Positions 46,909 through 55,277 of a stretch of 64,000 nucleotides of DNA are shown in pieces. Each line of letters opens with the position of its first letter. Positions within the stretch are counted from its first letter, which is position 1. Both the position numbers and the translations under genes were made by a program. Below the pieces are notes generated by a model. It was not told where the DNA came from and did not search any database. It worked only from the letters and a program-made list of their open reading frames with translations. The stretch comes from Tolypothrix bouteillei VB521301 (GTDB lineage: Bacteria; Cyanobacteriota; Cyanobacteriia; Cyanobacteriales; Nostocaceae): contig NZ_JHEG04000001.1 in NCBI RefSeq assembly GCF_000760695.4, positions 2,687,578-2,751,577 on the forward strand, written 5' to 3'.

Positions 46909-48414
46909 ATGAAGGTAGAACAACAGCAACGTGCGATTGCAGCATTTCAAGAGTTTTTAACTACACCATTAGACTCACTCCTACAGCAACATATCAATAC
47001 GGATGCTTCCGCAGCAGCCATAGCATTATTTCACGATGTGGCTGGTAATGTCCCTGCTTACAAAGATTTCTTGGCACAACACGCAATCAATCCTGATGAG
47101 TACCAAACTACAGATGATTTCCAACGGCTTCCAGAACTGACAAAACAAAATTACTTGCAGCATTACTCTTTAGCGAACTTATGCCGTCACGGACAGTTAG
47201 AAACATGCGATACGATCGCTGTCTCCTCTGGTTCTACAGGGAAACCTACATTTTGGCCTCGGTTTTTCTCAGATGAAATGCAAATTGCAACGCGTTTTGA
47301 GCAGGTATTTCATGATAGTTTTGCCGCCGATACAAAATCCACTCTCGCTGTTATTTGTTTCACTCTAGGAACCTGGGTTGGTGGTATGTTTACAGCTAAT
47401 TGCTGCCGATATCTTGCAAGCAAAGGTTATCCCATTACTGTGGTAACTCCTGGTAATAATAAAGAAGAAATTTTTCGAGTTGTGCGGGAATTGGGTTCGG
47501 CTTTTGAGCAAGTTGTTTTGTTGGGATATCCACCCTTTTTAAAAGATGTTATTGATACTGGTATAGCTCGTGGGATTGAGTGGCAGAGGTATCAGGTAAA
47601 GTTGGTGATGGCGGGAGAGGTGTTTAGTGAGGAATGGCGCAGTTTAGTTGGCGATCGCCTCGGTTCCCGGAATTTCTGTTACGATTCGGCGTCTCTCTAC
47701 GGTACGGCTGATGCAGGGGTGTTGGGGAATGAGACACCTTTAAGTATTTGTATTCGCCGCTTTTTATCAAACAATCCAGAAGCAGCGCGTGCTTTATTTG
47801 GTGAATCTCGTTTACCTACACTCGTACAATACGACCCCATCAGTCGCTTTTTTGAAGTGAAAGATGGGGCGTTGTTATTTTCAGGAAACAACGGCATCCC
47901 TCTCGTGCGTTATAATATATTGGATAATGGAGGTATAGTTCCTTACAATGCTATGCTTGAGTTTTTAGCAAAATGGGGCTTCGATCCAGTTACAGAATTG
48001 CAAACAAATGGTGGAAGAGGAATTCGTTCGCTACCGTTTGTGTATATCTTTGGACGCTCTAACTTTACGGTTTCTTATTTTGGAGCGAATATATATCCAG
48101 AAAATGTCACTGTAGGACTCGAGCAACCAGTCATTAGAGAATGGGTGACAGGTAAGTTTGTGTTGCAGGTGAAGGAAGATGCAGATAAAAATCGCTACTT
48201 ATCTGTAGTGGTGGAATTAGCACCAGGTATAGAAGAAAGTGAGGATAAAACACAAGCGATCGCATCTTCTATTCTCGAACAGCTAAAACGTCTCAATAGT
48301 GAATTTGCTAACTATGTACCTTCAGAATACCAGATACCACAAGTCGCTTTAGCACCATTAGGCGACCCTGAGTATTTTCCTATTGGAGTTAAGCATCGAT
48401 ATACGAGAAAATGA
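46909..48414 (+). CDS. PaaK-like adenylate-forming enzyme
   Basis: 501 aa from ATG 46909, which has GGGGGAG 9 bp upstream; a TTG at 46861 adds 16 residues without homology. It resembles phenylacetate-CoA ligase and coenzyme F390 synthetase: DTIAVSSGSTGKPTFWPR is the phosphate loop, then YGTADAG and the C-terminal GRSNFTVSYFGANIYPENV. Such enzymes activate carboxylic acids as adenylates and pass them to CoA or another acceptor. The substrate is unknown. It diverges from the HNH pair and has no pathway neighbours, so a link to the metallophore locus 10 kb away is not supported. Confidence 0.85.
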   Translation: MKVEQQQRAIAAFQEFLTTPLDSLLQQHINTDASAAAIALFHDVAGNVPAYKDFLAQHAINPDEYQTTDDFQRLPELTKQNYLQHYSLANLCRHGQLETCDTIAVSSGSTGKPTFWPRFFSDEMQIATRFEQVFHDSFAADTKSTLAVICFTLGTWVGGMFTANCCRYLASKGYPITVVTPGNNKEEIFRVVRELGSAFEQVVLLGYPPFLKDVIDTGIARGIEWQRYQVKLVMAGEVFSEEWRSLVGDRLGSRNFCYDSASLYGTADAGVLGNETPLSICIRRFLSNNPEAARALFGESRLPTLVQYDPISRFFEVKDGALLFSGNNGIPLVRYNILDNGGIVPYNAMLEFLAKWGFDPVTELQTNGGRGIRSLPFVYIFGRSNFTVSYFGANIYPENVTVGLEQPVIREWVTGKFVLQVKEDADKNRYLSVVVELAPGIEESEDKTQAIASSILEQLKRLNSEFANYVPSEYQIPQVALAPLGDPEYFPIGVKHRYTRK

Positions 48415-48763
48415 GATAAGAAGCAATTGTTTACCTAGCTGCTAAATTGCGATCGCTTGTTTTTCTCTTCACTTTAAACAGAGCGATCGCATTTTCTACT
48501 CTCGAACAGTTAAAACGGCTTAATTGTAAACTATCTACAGTTGAGAAAGTTATCAAGTTAAATTCAATTCTTCAGTAATATCCACAAAGAGAATTGTAGA
48601 AAAACATATGCTGCGAAGCAGAGTCAGTTAGGTTAGGCTTTTGTCGTAAATATTTTAAACTAAATGTCTGGAAAACTAGTATTTTTCTATACTCAGTAAT
48701 TAAGCAAGCTCGATCTTTACAAGCTACAGACATTTTTGGATAAAAATTTTTCAGAAGAAAAAT
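48415..48763. other. Intergenic region with a diverged copy of the upstream gene's 3' part
   Basis: About 350 bp. Bases 48482-48533 (AGCGATCGCATTTTCTACTC, then CGAACAGTTAAAACGGCTTA) closely resemble 48255-48314 inside the PaaK-like gene. The shared block starts at a HIP1 octamer. No gene is seen. Confidence 0.6.
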
Positions 48764-49198
48764 ATGCCGTCCTCATTGTCTGTTGATAGCACTATTGTGC
48801 TTTGGATACCAGACTTTGACTCAATCGTAATTCCAAAACAAAATTCTCATGAAGAAGATTTATATAAAATTGATAGGACAAATAAAGAAGCTTTTAATAA
48901 AGCAATATACGTACACGAGCTAATGTGTAAACAAAATGTTGCACATAATTCATTGACTTTAAATCTATTACTAAAATTTACTCCTGATTTTGATACTGCT
49001 TGGAAGCTGTATCAAGCACTAGAAAGGGATAAAAGAATAAAAAAAGGTGAAGTTTCATTTTAAATTTTTAATACTTTAATTGGTAAAGCTAATAAAAAGC
49101 AAGAGAAAGAAGTTCTAGAAATGGTAGAAGCTAAATATCCAAAACTAGTTAATAAAATGAAAAATAATGATGTAAGAAAAAAGGGTAAAAGTAGCTAA
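48764..49198 (+). pseudogene. PPR-like repeat protein gene with an in-frame stop
   Basis: The first frame gives 99 aa and stops at TAA 49061-49063. The same frame then stays open to 49198. The product before the stop (NVAHNSLTLNLLLKFTPDFD, AWKLYQALE) and after it (FNTLIGKANKKQEKEVLEM) look like consecutive helical repeats of the pentatricopeptide type, where the join would read VSFNTLIGKA. Removing nine bases (TAAATTTTT) restores exactly that join, so a small insertion probably broke the gene. Alternatively the short protein alone is functional. Repeat assignment is moderate. Confidence 0.5.
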
Positions 49199-49203
49199 GG
49201 CGT

Positions 49204-49785
49204 ATGTTGAAATTTCATATAAAATCTAAGTACAGAAGTGCGATCGCACCAATAATCCCGGTTATAGGAATAACACTTGCATTTTTAATCGCCGGGTGTG
49301 AGGAAGCTGTAGAGTATTTACCTCCTCTGCCCAAAATTGAAGTACCATCTGGCAAACCTCAAAAACCTGCTGTTCTTGCCCAAACTTCCGCAACAGCCAA
49401 TATTGAGGCAGCTGTTAGGCAAGATATTAATCAAGTTCGCCTTAAATATGGCTTAAAACCTTTGCAAAACAATGAAAAGCTAGCAGAAGTAGCCCGAAGG
49501 TACAGTCGGCAAATGGCCGAGAAAAACTTTTTTAGCCATACTGGATCTGATGGTAGCACCCTTTCCCAAAGAGCGCGATCGGGAGGAATTATTTACTGGG
49601 TGGTTGGTGAAAATTTATTTAAAAGCACAAATATTCCCCGACCCGTACCAGTGGCGGTGGATGGTTGGATGAAAAGCCCCGGACACCGGGAGAATATCCT
49701 ACGTCCCATTTTTAAAGAGACTGGGGTCGGCGTTTGGAAAATTGGCAGGACTTATTATATTACGCAGTTATTTTTACGAGGTTAA
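49204..49785 (+). CDS. CAP/SCP-domain lipoprotein
   Basis: 193 aa. The N-terminal hydrophobic segment ends in a lipobox (LIAGC, Cys32), so it is probably a lipoprotein or secreted. A Pro-rich linker leads to the CAP domain: INQVRLKYGLKPLQNNEKL, FFSHTGSDGSTL, VGENL, WMKSPGHRENIL, all family signatures, with the two putative metal-binding His residues present. Function in cyanobacteria is unknown; CAP proteins act outside the cell. Its last 15 codons lie in a 208-bp repeat whose second copy is 800 bp downstream. Confidence 0.93.
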   Translation: MLKFHIKSKYRSAIAPIIPVIGITLAFLIAGCEEAVEYLPPLPKIEVPSGKPQKPAVLAQTSATANIEAAVRQDINQVRLKYGLKPLQNNEKLAEVARRYSRQMAEKNFFSHTGSDGSTLSQRARSGGIIYWVVGENLFKSTNIPRPVPVAVDGWMKSPGHRENILRPIFKETGVGVWKIGRTYYITQLFLRG

Positions 49786-49948
49786 CTCACATTTTCGTTC
49801 ATAACGGGGGGCGCAGGGAGCTCCCCAACAAACTTGTGCGGGAGGTATGTCGCTAAAAACACTGCTACAAGCACCAATCACAGCATTAGACCCAATTTTA
49901 ACTCCCGGTCCCACAAAGCAATCTGCAGCTACCCACGCTTCATTGCCA
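49741..49948. repeat. 208-bp direct repeat, copy 1
   Basis: Aligns without gaps to 50541-50748 (constant offset 800) with few mismatches. It covers the 3' end of the CAP gene and, on the minus strand, the last 58 or so codons of a second acetyltransferase copy. The minus-strand frame 49774-49956 is therefore a relic (VGPGVKIGSNAVIGA), not a separate gene. Confidence 0.9.
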
Positions 49949-49962
49949 GTAGTCATCCTCGA

Positions 49963-50247
49963 TCAATACACTTCATCATGAGAACCAATGTCAATCAAGA
50001 ATATTTCCTCTTCTCCAGAGTCTGAATTCTCAACAAAATTAAACACAATACGACAATCATATTCAATAGAACAAGCCCAAGCCCCAAGTAACTTACCTTT
50101 AAGCTTATGGGTTTGCAAAATTGGATCGAATGGATTGGTTGCTAAGAGGACTAAGCATTCTTCAATGCGTTCTTGCATTTCCGGTCGTCGTTGTACCAAT
50201 TTTTTGAAAGCTCGCTTGAACGAAGATGCTAAAACTATCGTTCTCAC
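49963..50247 (-). CDS. RelE/YafQ-family toxin
   Basis: 94-aa basic protein starting with GTG directly after the antitoxin stop. IVLASSFKRAFKKL, HKLKGKLLGAWACSIEYDCRIVF and the end LIDIGSHDEVY are typical of YafQ-like mRNA interferases, with His and Asp near the C-terminus. Such toxins cut mRNA at the ribosome when freed. It forms an operon with the upstream antitoxin, and the pair sits between two copies of a 208-bp repeat. Confidence 0.92.
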   Translation of the reverse strand: MRTIVLASSFKRAFKKLVQRRPEMQERIEECLVLLATNPFDPILQTHKLKGKLLGAWACSIEYDCRIVFNFVENSDSGEEEIFLIDIGSHDEVY

Positions 50248-50463
50248 TTACTGCCTCAACTCAGCAATGATCTGCTCAACTGTTCCTCGAAATACTTTAC
50301 CTGCTTGATACTCTGCCTGTGCTTGAGCAATATTAGCAGCAATTTCTGAACGTCGCTGTTCAGCCAATCGTCGTTGTACCAAATCGATAAGAGCCTCTTG
50401 TTCCTCAATCGATAAAGTCTCAACGCTTTCTAAAACCTGCTCAAACTTTGAAGCTTGTGTCAT
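50248..50463 (-). CDS. Antitoxin of the RelE/YafQ-type pair
   Basis: 71-aa helical protein encoded just before the toxin; its TAA is followed at once by the toxin GTG. The N-terminal half (LESVETLSIEEQEALIDLVQRRLAEQRR) is a type common among cyanobacterial antitoxins, and the rest (EYQAGKVFRGTVEQIIAEL) would wrap the toxin. It probably neutralises the toxin and represses its own promoter upstream of 50463. Confidence 0.85.
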   Translation of the reverse strand: MTQASKFEQVLESVETLSIEEQEALIDLVQRRLAEQRRSEIAANIAQAQAEYQAGKVFRGTVEQIIAELRQ

Positions 50464-50540
50464 CAGTAAATTTTCTATTATTGTAAACTTCTTTATTATA
50501 AAGAAACAAATTCAGAGGTTGTGAGGACGATAATTGAAGA

Positions 50541-50748
50541 ATTGGCAGGACTTATTATATTACGCAGTTATTTTTACGAGGTTAACTCACATTTTCTTTC
50601 ATAACGTGGGACACAGGGAGTTCCCCAACAAACTTGTGCGGGAGGTATGTCGCTAAAAACACTGCTACGAGCACCAATCACAGCATTAGACCCAATTTTA
50701 ACTCCCGGTCCCACAAAGCAATCTGCAGCTATCCACGCTCCATTGCCA
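50541..50748. repeat. 208-bp direct repeat, copy 2
   Basis: Second copy of the repeat at 49741. It holds the intact 3' end of the acetyltransferase and, just before it, a non-functional copy of the last codons of the CAP gene (reading IGRTYYITQLFLRG). Confidence 0.9.
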
Positions 50749-51146
50749 ACGGTAATACTTGCTGTTTTTAAGCCGAAAGCTGGATCGCGAAGGTCGTGGT
50801 TTCCAGTACACAGGTAGCTTTTTTGGGAGATGACGCAGTGTTCTCCTATGTCAATACAATCGAGACTGTAGAAAACTACGTCATCTCCTATCCAACTGTA
50901 ATCGCCAATAGTGACTTTCCATGGATAGGTGAAACGAGCAGTTGGTCTAATCAGAACCCCTTGACCGATACGAGCACCGAACAAACGCAGCAAAGCACAG
51001 CGCAAGCCATTGAAGGGGTGAGGTGTCAGAGGAAAAGCGATCGCTTGTACAAACCACCACAGCAAGATATACCAGCCGGGTCGCCCTCGGTCAAACCAAG
51101 ATTGGTCGTATTTGCGTAAATCTACAAAAGGTGTGTTATTTGTCAT
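50574..51146 (-). CDS. Hexapeptide-repeat acetyltransferase, WcaF/HpsU-like
   Basis: 190 aa. PGWYILLWWFVQAIAFPLTPHPFNGLRCALLRLFGA is the N-terminal signature of WcaF-like polysaccharide O-acetyltransferases, followed by left-handed beta-helix hexapeptides (IGDYSWIGDDVVF, ITVGNGAWIAADCFVGPGVKIG) and the loop GNHDLRD with the catalytic His. It likely acetylates a sugar in exopolysaccharide assembly. Two GT2 glycosyltransferases upstream on the same strand make a polysaccharide cluster likely; in heterocystous cyanobacteria similar genes belong to hormogonium polysaccharide synthesis. Confidence 0.88.
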   Translation of the reverse strand: MTNNTPFVDLRKYDQSWFDRGRPGWYILLWWFVQAIAFPLTPHPFNGLRCALLRLFGARIGQGVLIRPTARFTYPWKVTIGDYSWIGDDVVFYSLDCIDIGEHCVISQKSYLCTGNHDLRDPAFGLKTASITVGNGAWIAADCFVGPGVKIGSNAVIGARSSVFSDIPPAQVCWGTPCVPRYERKCELTS

Positions 51147-51156
51147 ACAAGAAAAT

Positions 51157-51226
51157 TGTTAGTTGTTAGTTGGTTAGTTGTTCGTGGATAAAAATAACTA
51201 CTAACCACTAACCACTAACCACTAAT
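51157..51226. repeat. Heptamer inverted repeat
   Basis: TGTTAGTTGGTTAGTTG arm mirrored by CTACTAACC/CACTAACC units around TGGATAAAAA, in the gap upstream of the acetyltransferase gene. It is followed at 51235-51270 by tandem GGCAGAG heptamers. Confidence 0.75.
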
Positions 51227-51327
51227 TTATCTGGGAAAGGCAGAGGGCAGAGGGCAGAGGGCAGAAGGGAGGAATAAGTATTAAAGGTAACAAGTAATCC
51301 CTTCTATTCCGTCTGACCTCTGCCAAA

Positions 51328-51387
51328 GGGGTATAAAACCCCACCGTCTACACGGTGTCTACAATCGGTTGGGGTCAGAATCCCCAA
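51328..51387. repeat. Three consecutive small hairpins
   Basis: GGGG-TATAAAA-CCCC (51328-51342), ACCGT-CTAC-ACGGT (51343-51356) and TTGGGG-TCAGAAT-CCCCAA (51369-51387) lie in a row between the glycosyltransferase stop and the heptamer block. The layout suggests a mobile palindromic repeat; it may also end transcripts. Confidence 0.65.
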
Positions 51388-51432
51388 CAGAAGTGAGCCT
51401 TCTGCCATCTGCCTCCAGCAAGGCTGCCTTCT

Positions 51433-52380
51433 TCAAATTACTGTGTGCCCAATTTCTTTAGGTAAGGAGGGCGGCTGTACAATGGGTTGAGATGAGGTAT
51501 TTAAGCGTCCATTATGTTGGCGCAATTCGTAAAGTTTGACACCAATTTGATATTCATATTGACTTAAAAGCCGTCCGTAAATGTACCCCGCTCTGCCATC
51601 TAAAAACCCGCGTTGAATAATATAAAATAAAACAAAGCGTAACAATGGTTTAAATGGCAATCGTACCCAAACTTTTTTCAAGAAGCGTTTGCGTTTCACG
51701 GCATCTCCAAAGAGACTCGCACCGATAGTACCGTTATCATCTTTGCCTTCGAGCAAATTGTGATAAACACGGGCTTCCCAGTTAGAATAACGGTTGTGCC
51801 TCTCTATCCAATGGAAGAGATCGCGGAAATCCTCATGCAACATATCATGTTTGAGGTAGCCTACTTTTCCATCCAAAATAACGTGTTCGTGAACTTCGTT
51901 ATCGCCTGTATTGGGAATATCTTCAGTATTGAGGTTTTCGTAACGACCTTTTTTGTGTTTGAACAAACGCAAGTTCCAATCAGGATATTTGCCCCCATGA
52001 CGAATCCATGTTCCTAAGAAATAAACTCGACGGTTGAGGTAATAACCATTGAATTCAGGATTTTCAATAGCTTGGGCAATTTCATCCCACAATTCAGGGG
52101 GAATGCGTTCGTCGCAATCAACAATTAGCACCCATTCGTTACGAAAGGGTAGATTTTCTAAAGACCAATTTTTCTTTTTAGGCCAGCGTCCGTTGAAGGA
52201 AAATTGTACAACGTTTGCACCATAATTTTGAGAAATTTCAACGCTTTTATCGCTACTTTGAGAATCAACAACAAAAACTTCATCTGCTCTTTGAACGCTT
52301 GTCAGACAAGCAGGTAAATTAGCTTGTTCGTTTTTTGCTGGAATAAGTACAGAAACTGGTATTTTGGAAGACATAATCAA
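51433..52380 (-). CDS. GT2 glycosyltransferase (polysaccharide synthesis)
   Basis: 315 aa GT-A-fold enzyme. PVSVLIPAKNEQANL and DEVFVVDSQSSDKS bind the nucleotide, WVLIVDCDERIPPEL carries the metal-binding DxD, and HEDFRDLFHWIERHNRYS is typical of the WaaE-like branch of GT2. It transfers a sugar from a nucleotide donor to a glycan; donor and acceptor are unknown. The start lies 6 bp after the stop of the next glycosyltransferase, so both form an operon. ATG 52374 (third residue) is an equally good start. Confidence 0.92.
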   Translation of the reverse strand: MIMSSKIPVSVLIPAKNEQANLPACLTSVQRADEVFVVDSQSSDKSVEISQNYGANVVQFSFNGRWPKKKNWSLENLPFRNEWVLIVDCDERIPPELWDEIAQAIENPEFNGYYLNRRVYFLGTWIRHGGKYPDWNLRLFKHKKGRYENLNTEDIPNTGDNEVHEHVILDGKVGYLKHDMLHEDFRDLFHWIERHNRYSNWEARVYHNLLEGKDDNGTIGASLFGDAVKRKRFLKKVWVRLPFKPLLRFVLFYIIQRGFLDGRAGYIYGRLLSQYEYQIGVKLYELRQHNGRLNTSSQPIVQPPSLPKEIGHTVI

Positions 52381-52386
52381 TAAGCT

Positions 52387-53325
52387 TTATTTGTTATCTT
52401 TTTTGGATGTGAGTAAAAGACCCTTAATAGCAGCGTTTAAATAACCAATTTGACCATAAGCATAAACAAGTTTGTCAAAGCGTTCTGCTGGGTCTGAAAA
52501 ATGCTGCAACGATTTGTACAGCCCGCGTAAGAATCGCTCGCCGCCACGCAGCAATTGACTTATACCAGCTTTGCCAACCAGTTCTTCTCGGTAACAATCA
52601 CTGATCCCTTGCCACCAGCCCCGATTGAGGAACCAAGAGCGTTGAAGGCGTTCGGGAGCAACGTTATGAGCTACAAGAGCTTCTGGAAGGTAAGCAACCT
52701 GCATCCCCCGATCGAGAGCAAGTTCGGTCATTTGCAGTTCTTCATGAGAGAGTAACTTAGTACCAACTCGACCAAGATTTGTATCAAAACCTCCTATTTC
52801 TTTAAGGAAACTATGGCGTATGGAGTAATTCAAGCCCCTAGGGGTCATTCCTGGGTCTTGGATGTAGACTAAGCTGTTACCTAAATCGTATGCTCCTAAG
52901 TTAGCTGCTAATCCGGTAGATAGCCAACTTGGGGATTGCATTCCTTGAGGCCACAGTAGGGTAACTTTGCCACCAGCAATTGCTAGCTTGGGGTTGTCCT
53001 GATACGCTGAGTACAAAACTTGCAGCCAGCGCGAGCTCGCTTCTGCATCGTCGTCTAGGTAGGCTAAAATTTCCCCACTAGCTACTTGAGCGCCAGTGTT
53101 GCGGGCAACGGAAAGTCCCAATACTGGTTCAAAAATATACTTAAGCCGTAGGTCGTGGTTTCTTTGTTCCGTAATTTCACGAGTGCGATCGCTCGACCCA
53201 TTATCCACAACTATCACTTCAAAGTCTCCAGCAAAATCTTGTGCCAAAAGACTATCGATGGCAGCCCCTAAGTATTTTTCGCGGTTGTGAGTACAAATAA
53301 TGGCAGAAATTGGTATTTGTGGCAT
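52387..53325 (-). CDS. GT2 glycosyltransferase, HpsE-like
   Basis: 312 aa. PISAIICTHNREKYLGAAIDS, VIVVDNGSSDRT, ARNTGAQVASGEILAYLDDDAE (metal site) and GGFDTNLGRVG are GT2 signatures; the C-terminal half (LNRGWWQGISDCY, ERFDKLVYAYGQIGYL) resembles the enzyme named HpsE in hormogonium polysaccharide loci. First gene of the pair with the WaaE-like enzyme. The HpsE name is from resemblance only, so no symbol is given. Confidence 0.9.
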   Translation of the reverse strand: MPQIPISAIICTHNREKYLGAAIDSLLAQDFAGDFEVIVVDNGSSDRTREITEQRNHDLRLKYIFEPVLGLSVARNTGAQVASGEILAYLDDDAEASSRWLQVLYSAYQDNPKLAIAGGKVTLLWPQGMQSPSWLSTGLAANLGAYDLGNSLVYIQDPGMTPRGLNYSIRHSFLKEIGGFDTNLGRVGTKLLSHEELQMTELALDRGMQVAYLPEALVAHNVAPERLQRSWFLNRGWWQGISDCYREELVGKAGISQLLRGGERFLRGLYKSLQHFSDPAERFDKLVYAYGQIGYLNAAIKGLLLTSKKDNK

Positions 53326-53637
53326 ATTTAGTCATCGTTATCAGTTATCAGCTGTGGGTTATCAGTTATCAGTTATGACTAATAACTTTTCACTGATTAC
53401 TGTTTTAGCCTACTCTGGAGCTAATCTATACCAAAGATTTACATCTCACCAACCGAGTTTTTTCGGAGAAATCGAAAGAATTCTTTATTTTTCTGGTATT
53501 TTCTTTTAGACACGGATGGGCAAGAAAACTATTTCTCTCATGCAATAAGTATTCTTGCTTATTTGGTAAACAAAAGGGAGACGTCCGCCCCACACGAGTG
53601 AGTCTTACTGGGGCGGTGGAAGTTTGGGAATTATAAG
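53326..53637. other. Intergenic region with TTATCAG repeats and a GC-rich hairpin
   Basis: About 310 bp. Tandem TTATCAGTTATCAGCTG/GGTTATCAG units run from 53337 to about 53400. Near the other end CCGCCCCA (53585-53592) and TGGGGCGG (53609-53616) form a perfect 8-bp stem just after the stop of the minus-strand gene at 53638, where it may end transcription. No gene is seen. Confidence 0.6.
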
Positions 53638-54408
53638 TTACTGTGCTTGAATGTGACCGTGCAAAATCACAAGAGTTTCTGCAAGTTGTGCAAGACGGGT
53701 TTCTAAATACTGCTTGCGCCCCAAGAGCTGGCGCAGCTTTTGGTAACGAGCGATCGCTACACTGACACTAGCAACTTGCTCCTGCGGACACGGACGCGAC
53801 CAGACTCGACCTGAGGCATCCAAACCACACAAACGATACCCAGCACGAGGTGACTGACAGGCAACATTACTGTCAGATGTACAAATTTCTTCTACATAAT
53901 CCATAAGGCGATCGACTTCTGCGTGTCGCAGTGTTGCGGTTCCTCCTGGCTGTGATTCGCGTTCGCGAGATTCCAACCAACCATTGACAATTGGTCCCTC
54001 TAAATAAATATCTTGAATTTGCTTAACAATTGTTTGTAATTCTGTTTGCCAAGAAGCAACTGTTTCTTGGATTTCTAGCAATATATTCATTGCCAATCCT
54101 GGATTAGCTGCATTGCGATGGCTGGAAAAGTTAGGAGTTTTCAATTTTGGGAGACTGGGTGTTTTGCAACCGTTTTCTTGCGCGGGAAAAGTCTGCACGG
54201 AATTATCGTGAGGGGGTAAATCCTGCTCTAGTTGCGTAGTTAACTCACTTTCAGTTGGTATTTCAGTACTAGAAGATGCCTCTGATGTCCCAAGACTAAT
54301 CCGAAATGATAAAGCTTTCTTGGTCGAAGTCTCTGGTTCGGTGGAAGCAGTGTTGCGAGTCCCCAAATCGTGTAAAGTTGCTTCTATGCGTTTTACTCCT
54401 GTTCTCAT
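53638..54408 (-). CDS. Conserved-looking cyanobacterial protein of unknown function
   Basis: 256 aa, not recognised. Residues about 15-105 are low-complexity and rich in Ser, Thr, Glu and Pro, probably disordered. The rest is helical, with a heptad-like segment (ILLEIQETVASWQTELQTIV), a middle part with GGTATLRHAEVDRL, two Cys in CTSDSNVACQ, SGRVWSRPCP and a helical C-terminus. No signal peptide or membrane helix. It is monocistronic; a heptamer-type repeat lies upstream (54420-54510). Confidence 0.7.
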   Translation of the reverse strand: MRTGVKRIEATLHDLGTRNTASTEPETSTKKALSFRISLGTSEASSSTEIPTESELTTQLEQDLPPHDNSVQTFPAQENGCKTPSLPKLKTPNFSSHRNAANPGLAMNILLEIQETVASWQTELQTIVKQIQDIYLEGPIVNGWLESRERESQPGGTATLRHAEVDRLMDYVEEICTSDSNVACQSPRAGYRLCGLDASGRVWSRPCPQEQVASVSVAIARYQKLRQLLGRKQYLETRLAQLAETLVILHGHIQAQ

Positions 54409-54584
54409 ATAAATATCTCTAGTAAGGATGAAGGATTGAGGATAAAGTATGAAGGATAACGGATGTAAAATAAATTACACTTATTTACTCTACACTTTAT
54501 CCTTCAAATCCTGCCAGTCATTATATTTAAAGTTATTAGGCTACAAAATGCCAGCCTCGAGATGAAAAAATTTGGTAAATAGCT

Positions 54585-55154
54585 TTGAGTAAAATTATCT
54601 TGGTGACCGGACCAACACGTTCTGGGAAAAGTGAATGGGCAGAAACCTTGGCAGCACAGTCAAGCAAAGCAGTTGTTTATATAGCAACAGCAACTCTTGA
54701 TTCAGATGATGAAGAGTGGATGCAACGAGTTCAACAACACCAACAAAGACGTCCCCAAAATTGGATGACGTTGGAGGTGCCGTATGAATTGTCAGCAGCG
54801 CTAGCTGAAGCTAAACCAAATACCTGCCTTTTGATAGATGCTTTGGGAACTTGGATTGCCAATCTTTTAGAACAAGATGATTGGAACTGGCAAAATACCG
54901 TTCAAGAGTTTTTAGACACCGTGCAACTTGTGGCGGCTGATATGATTTTTGTTGCTGAGGAGACAGGTTGGGGTGTCGTACCTGCTTATTCTACCGGGAG
55001 AACGTTTCGCGATCGCTTGGGTTCTTTGGTGCGTCAGTTAGGTGGAATTGCCGATACCGTTTATTTGGTGACTGGAGGTTATGCTCTTAATCTCAGCGTC
55101 CTCGGTTCTCCGCTACGCGATCGAGGAATACAAGGGATTCAGGAAAATGATTGA
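54585..55154 (+). CDS. cobU: Adenosylcobinamide kinase / adenosylcobinamide-phosphate guanylyltransferase
   Basis: CobU/CobP attaches phosphate, then GMP, to adenosylcobinamide in the late steps of cobalamin synthesis. The 189-aa product starts with IILVTGPTRSGKSEWAE (P-loop), has YIATATLDSDDEEWMQRVQQHQQRRP, LLIDALGTWIANLL and FVAEETGWGVVPAYSTGRTFRDRLG, all family signatures. The start is a TTG at 54585, since the P-loop begins five residues later and no ATG is available in frame close by. It is monocistronic. Confidence 0.95.
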   Translation: MSKIILVTGPTRSGKSEWAETLAAQSSKAVVYIATATLDSDDEEWMQRVQQHQQRRPQNWMTLEVPYELSAALAEAKPNTCLLIDALGTWIANLLEQDDWNWQNTVQEFLDTVQLVAADMIFVAEETGWGVVPAYSTGRTFRDRLGSLVRQLGGIADTVYLVTGGYALNLSVLGSPLRDRGIQGIQEND

Positions 55155-55277
55155 CTAATAACCAATGACAGATGATTCATAACTCATGAATCATTTCTAA
55201 TTAATTAGAAACTATTCTTAATTCTTTATTCAAGATTCGCAACTGAAAAGTCCAGAGACAAACTATAAAATTGTAAT

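Noticed and set aside
46909..48414. Aryl-acid activating partner of the metallophore pathway
   Set aside because: PaaK-like enzyme lies 9 kb from the uptake operon among unrelated genes; no evidence of a link beyond general chemistry.
49774..49956. Separate small acetyltransferase gene
   Set aside because: It is the truncated copy of the acetyltransferase 3' end contained in the 208-bp duplication.
53300..53509. Plus-strand frame of 69 codons
   Set aside because: Largely translation of TTATCAG repeats (QLSAVGYQLSV); not a gene.
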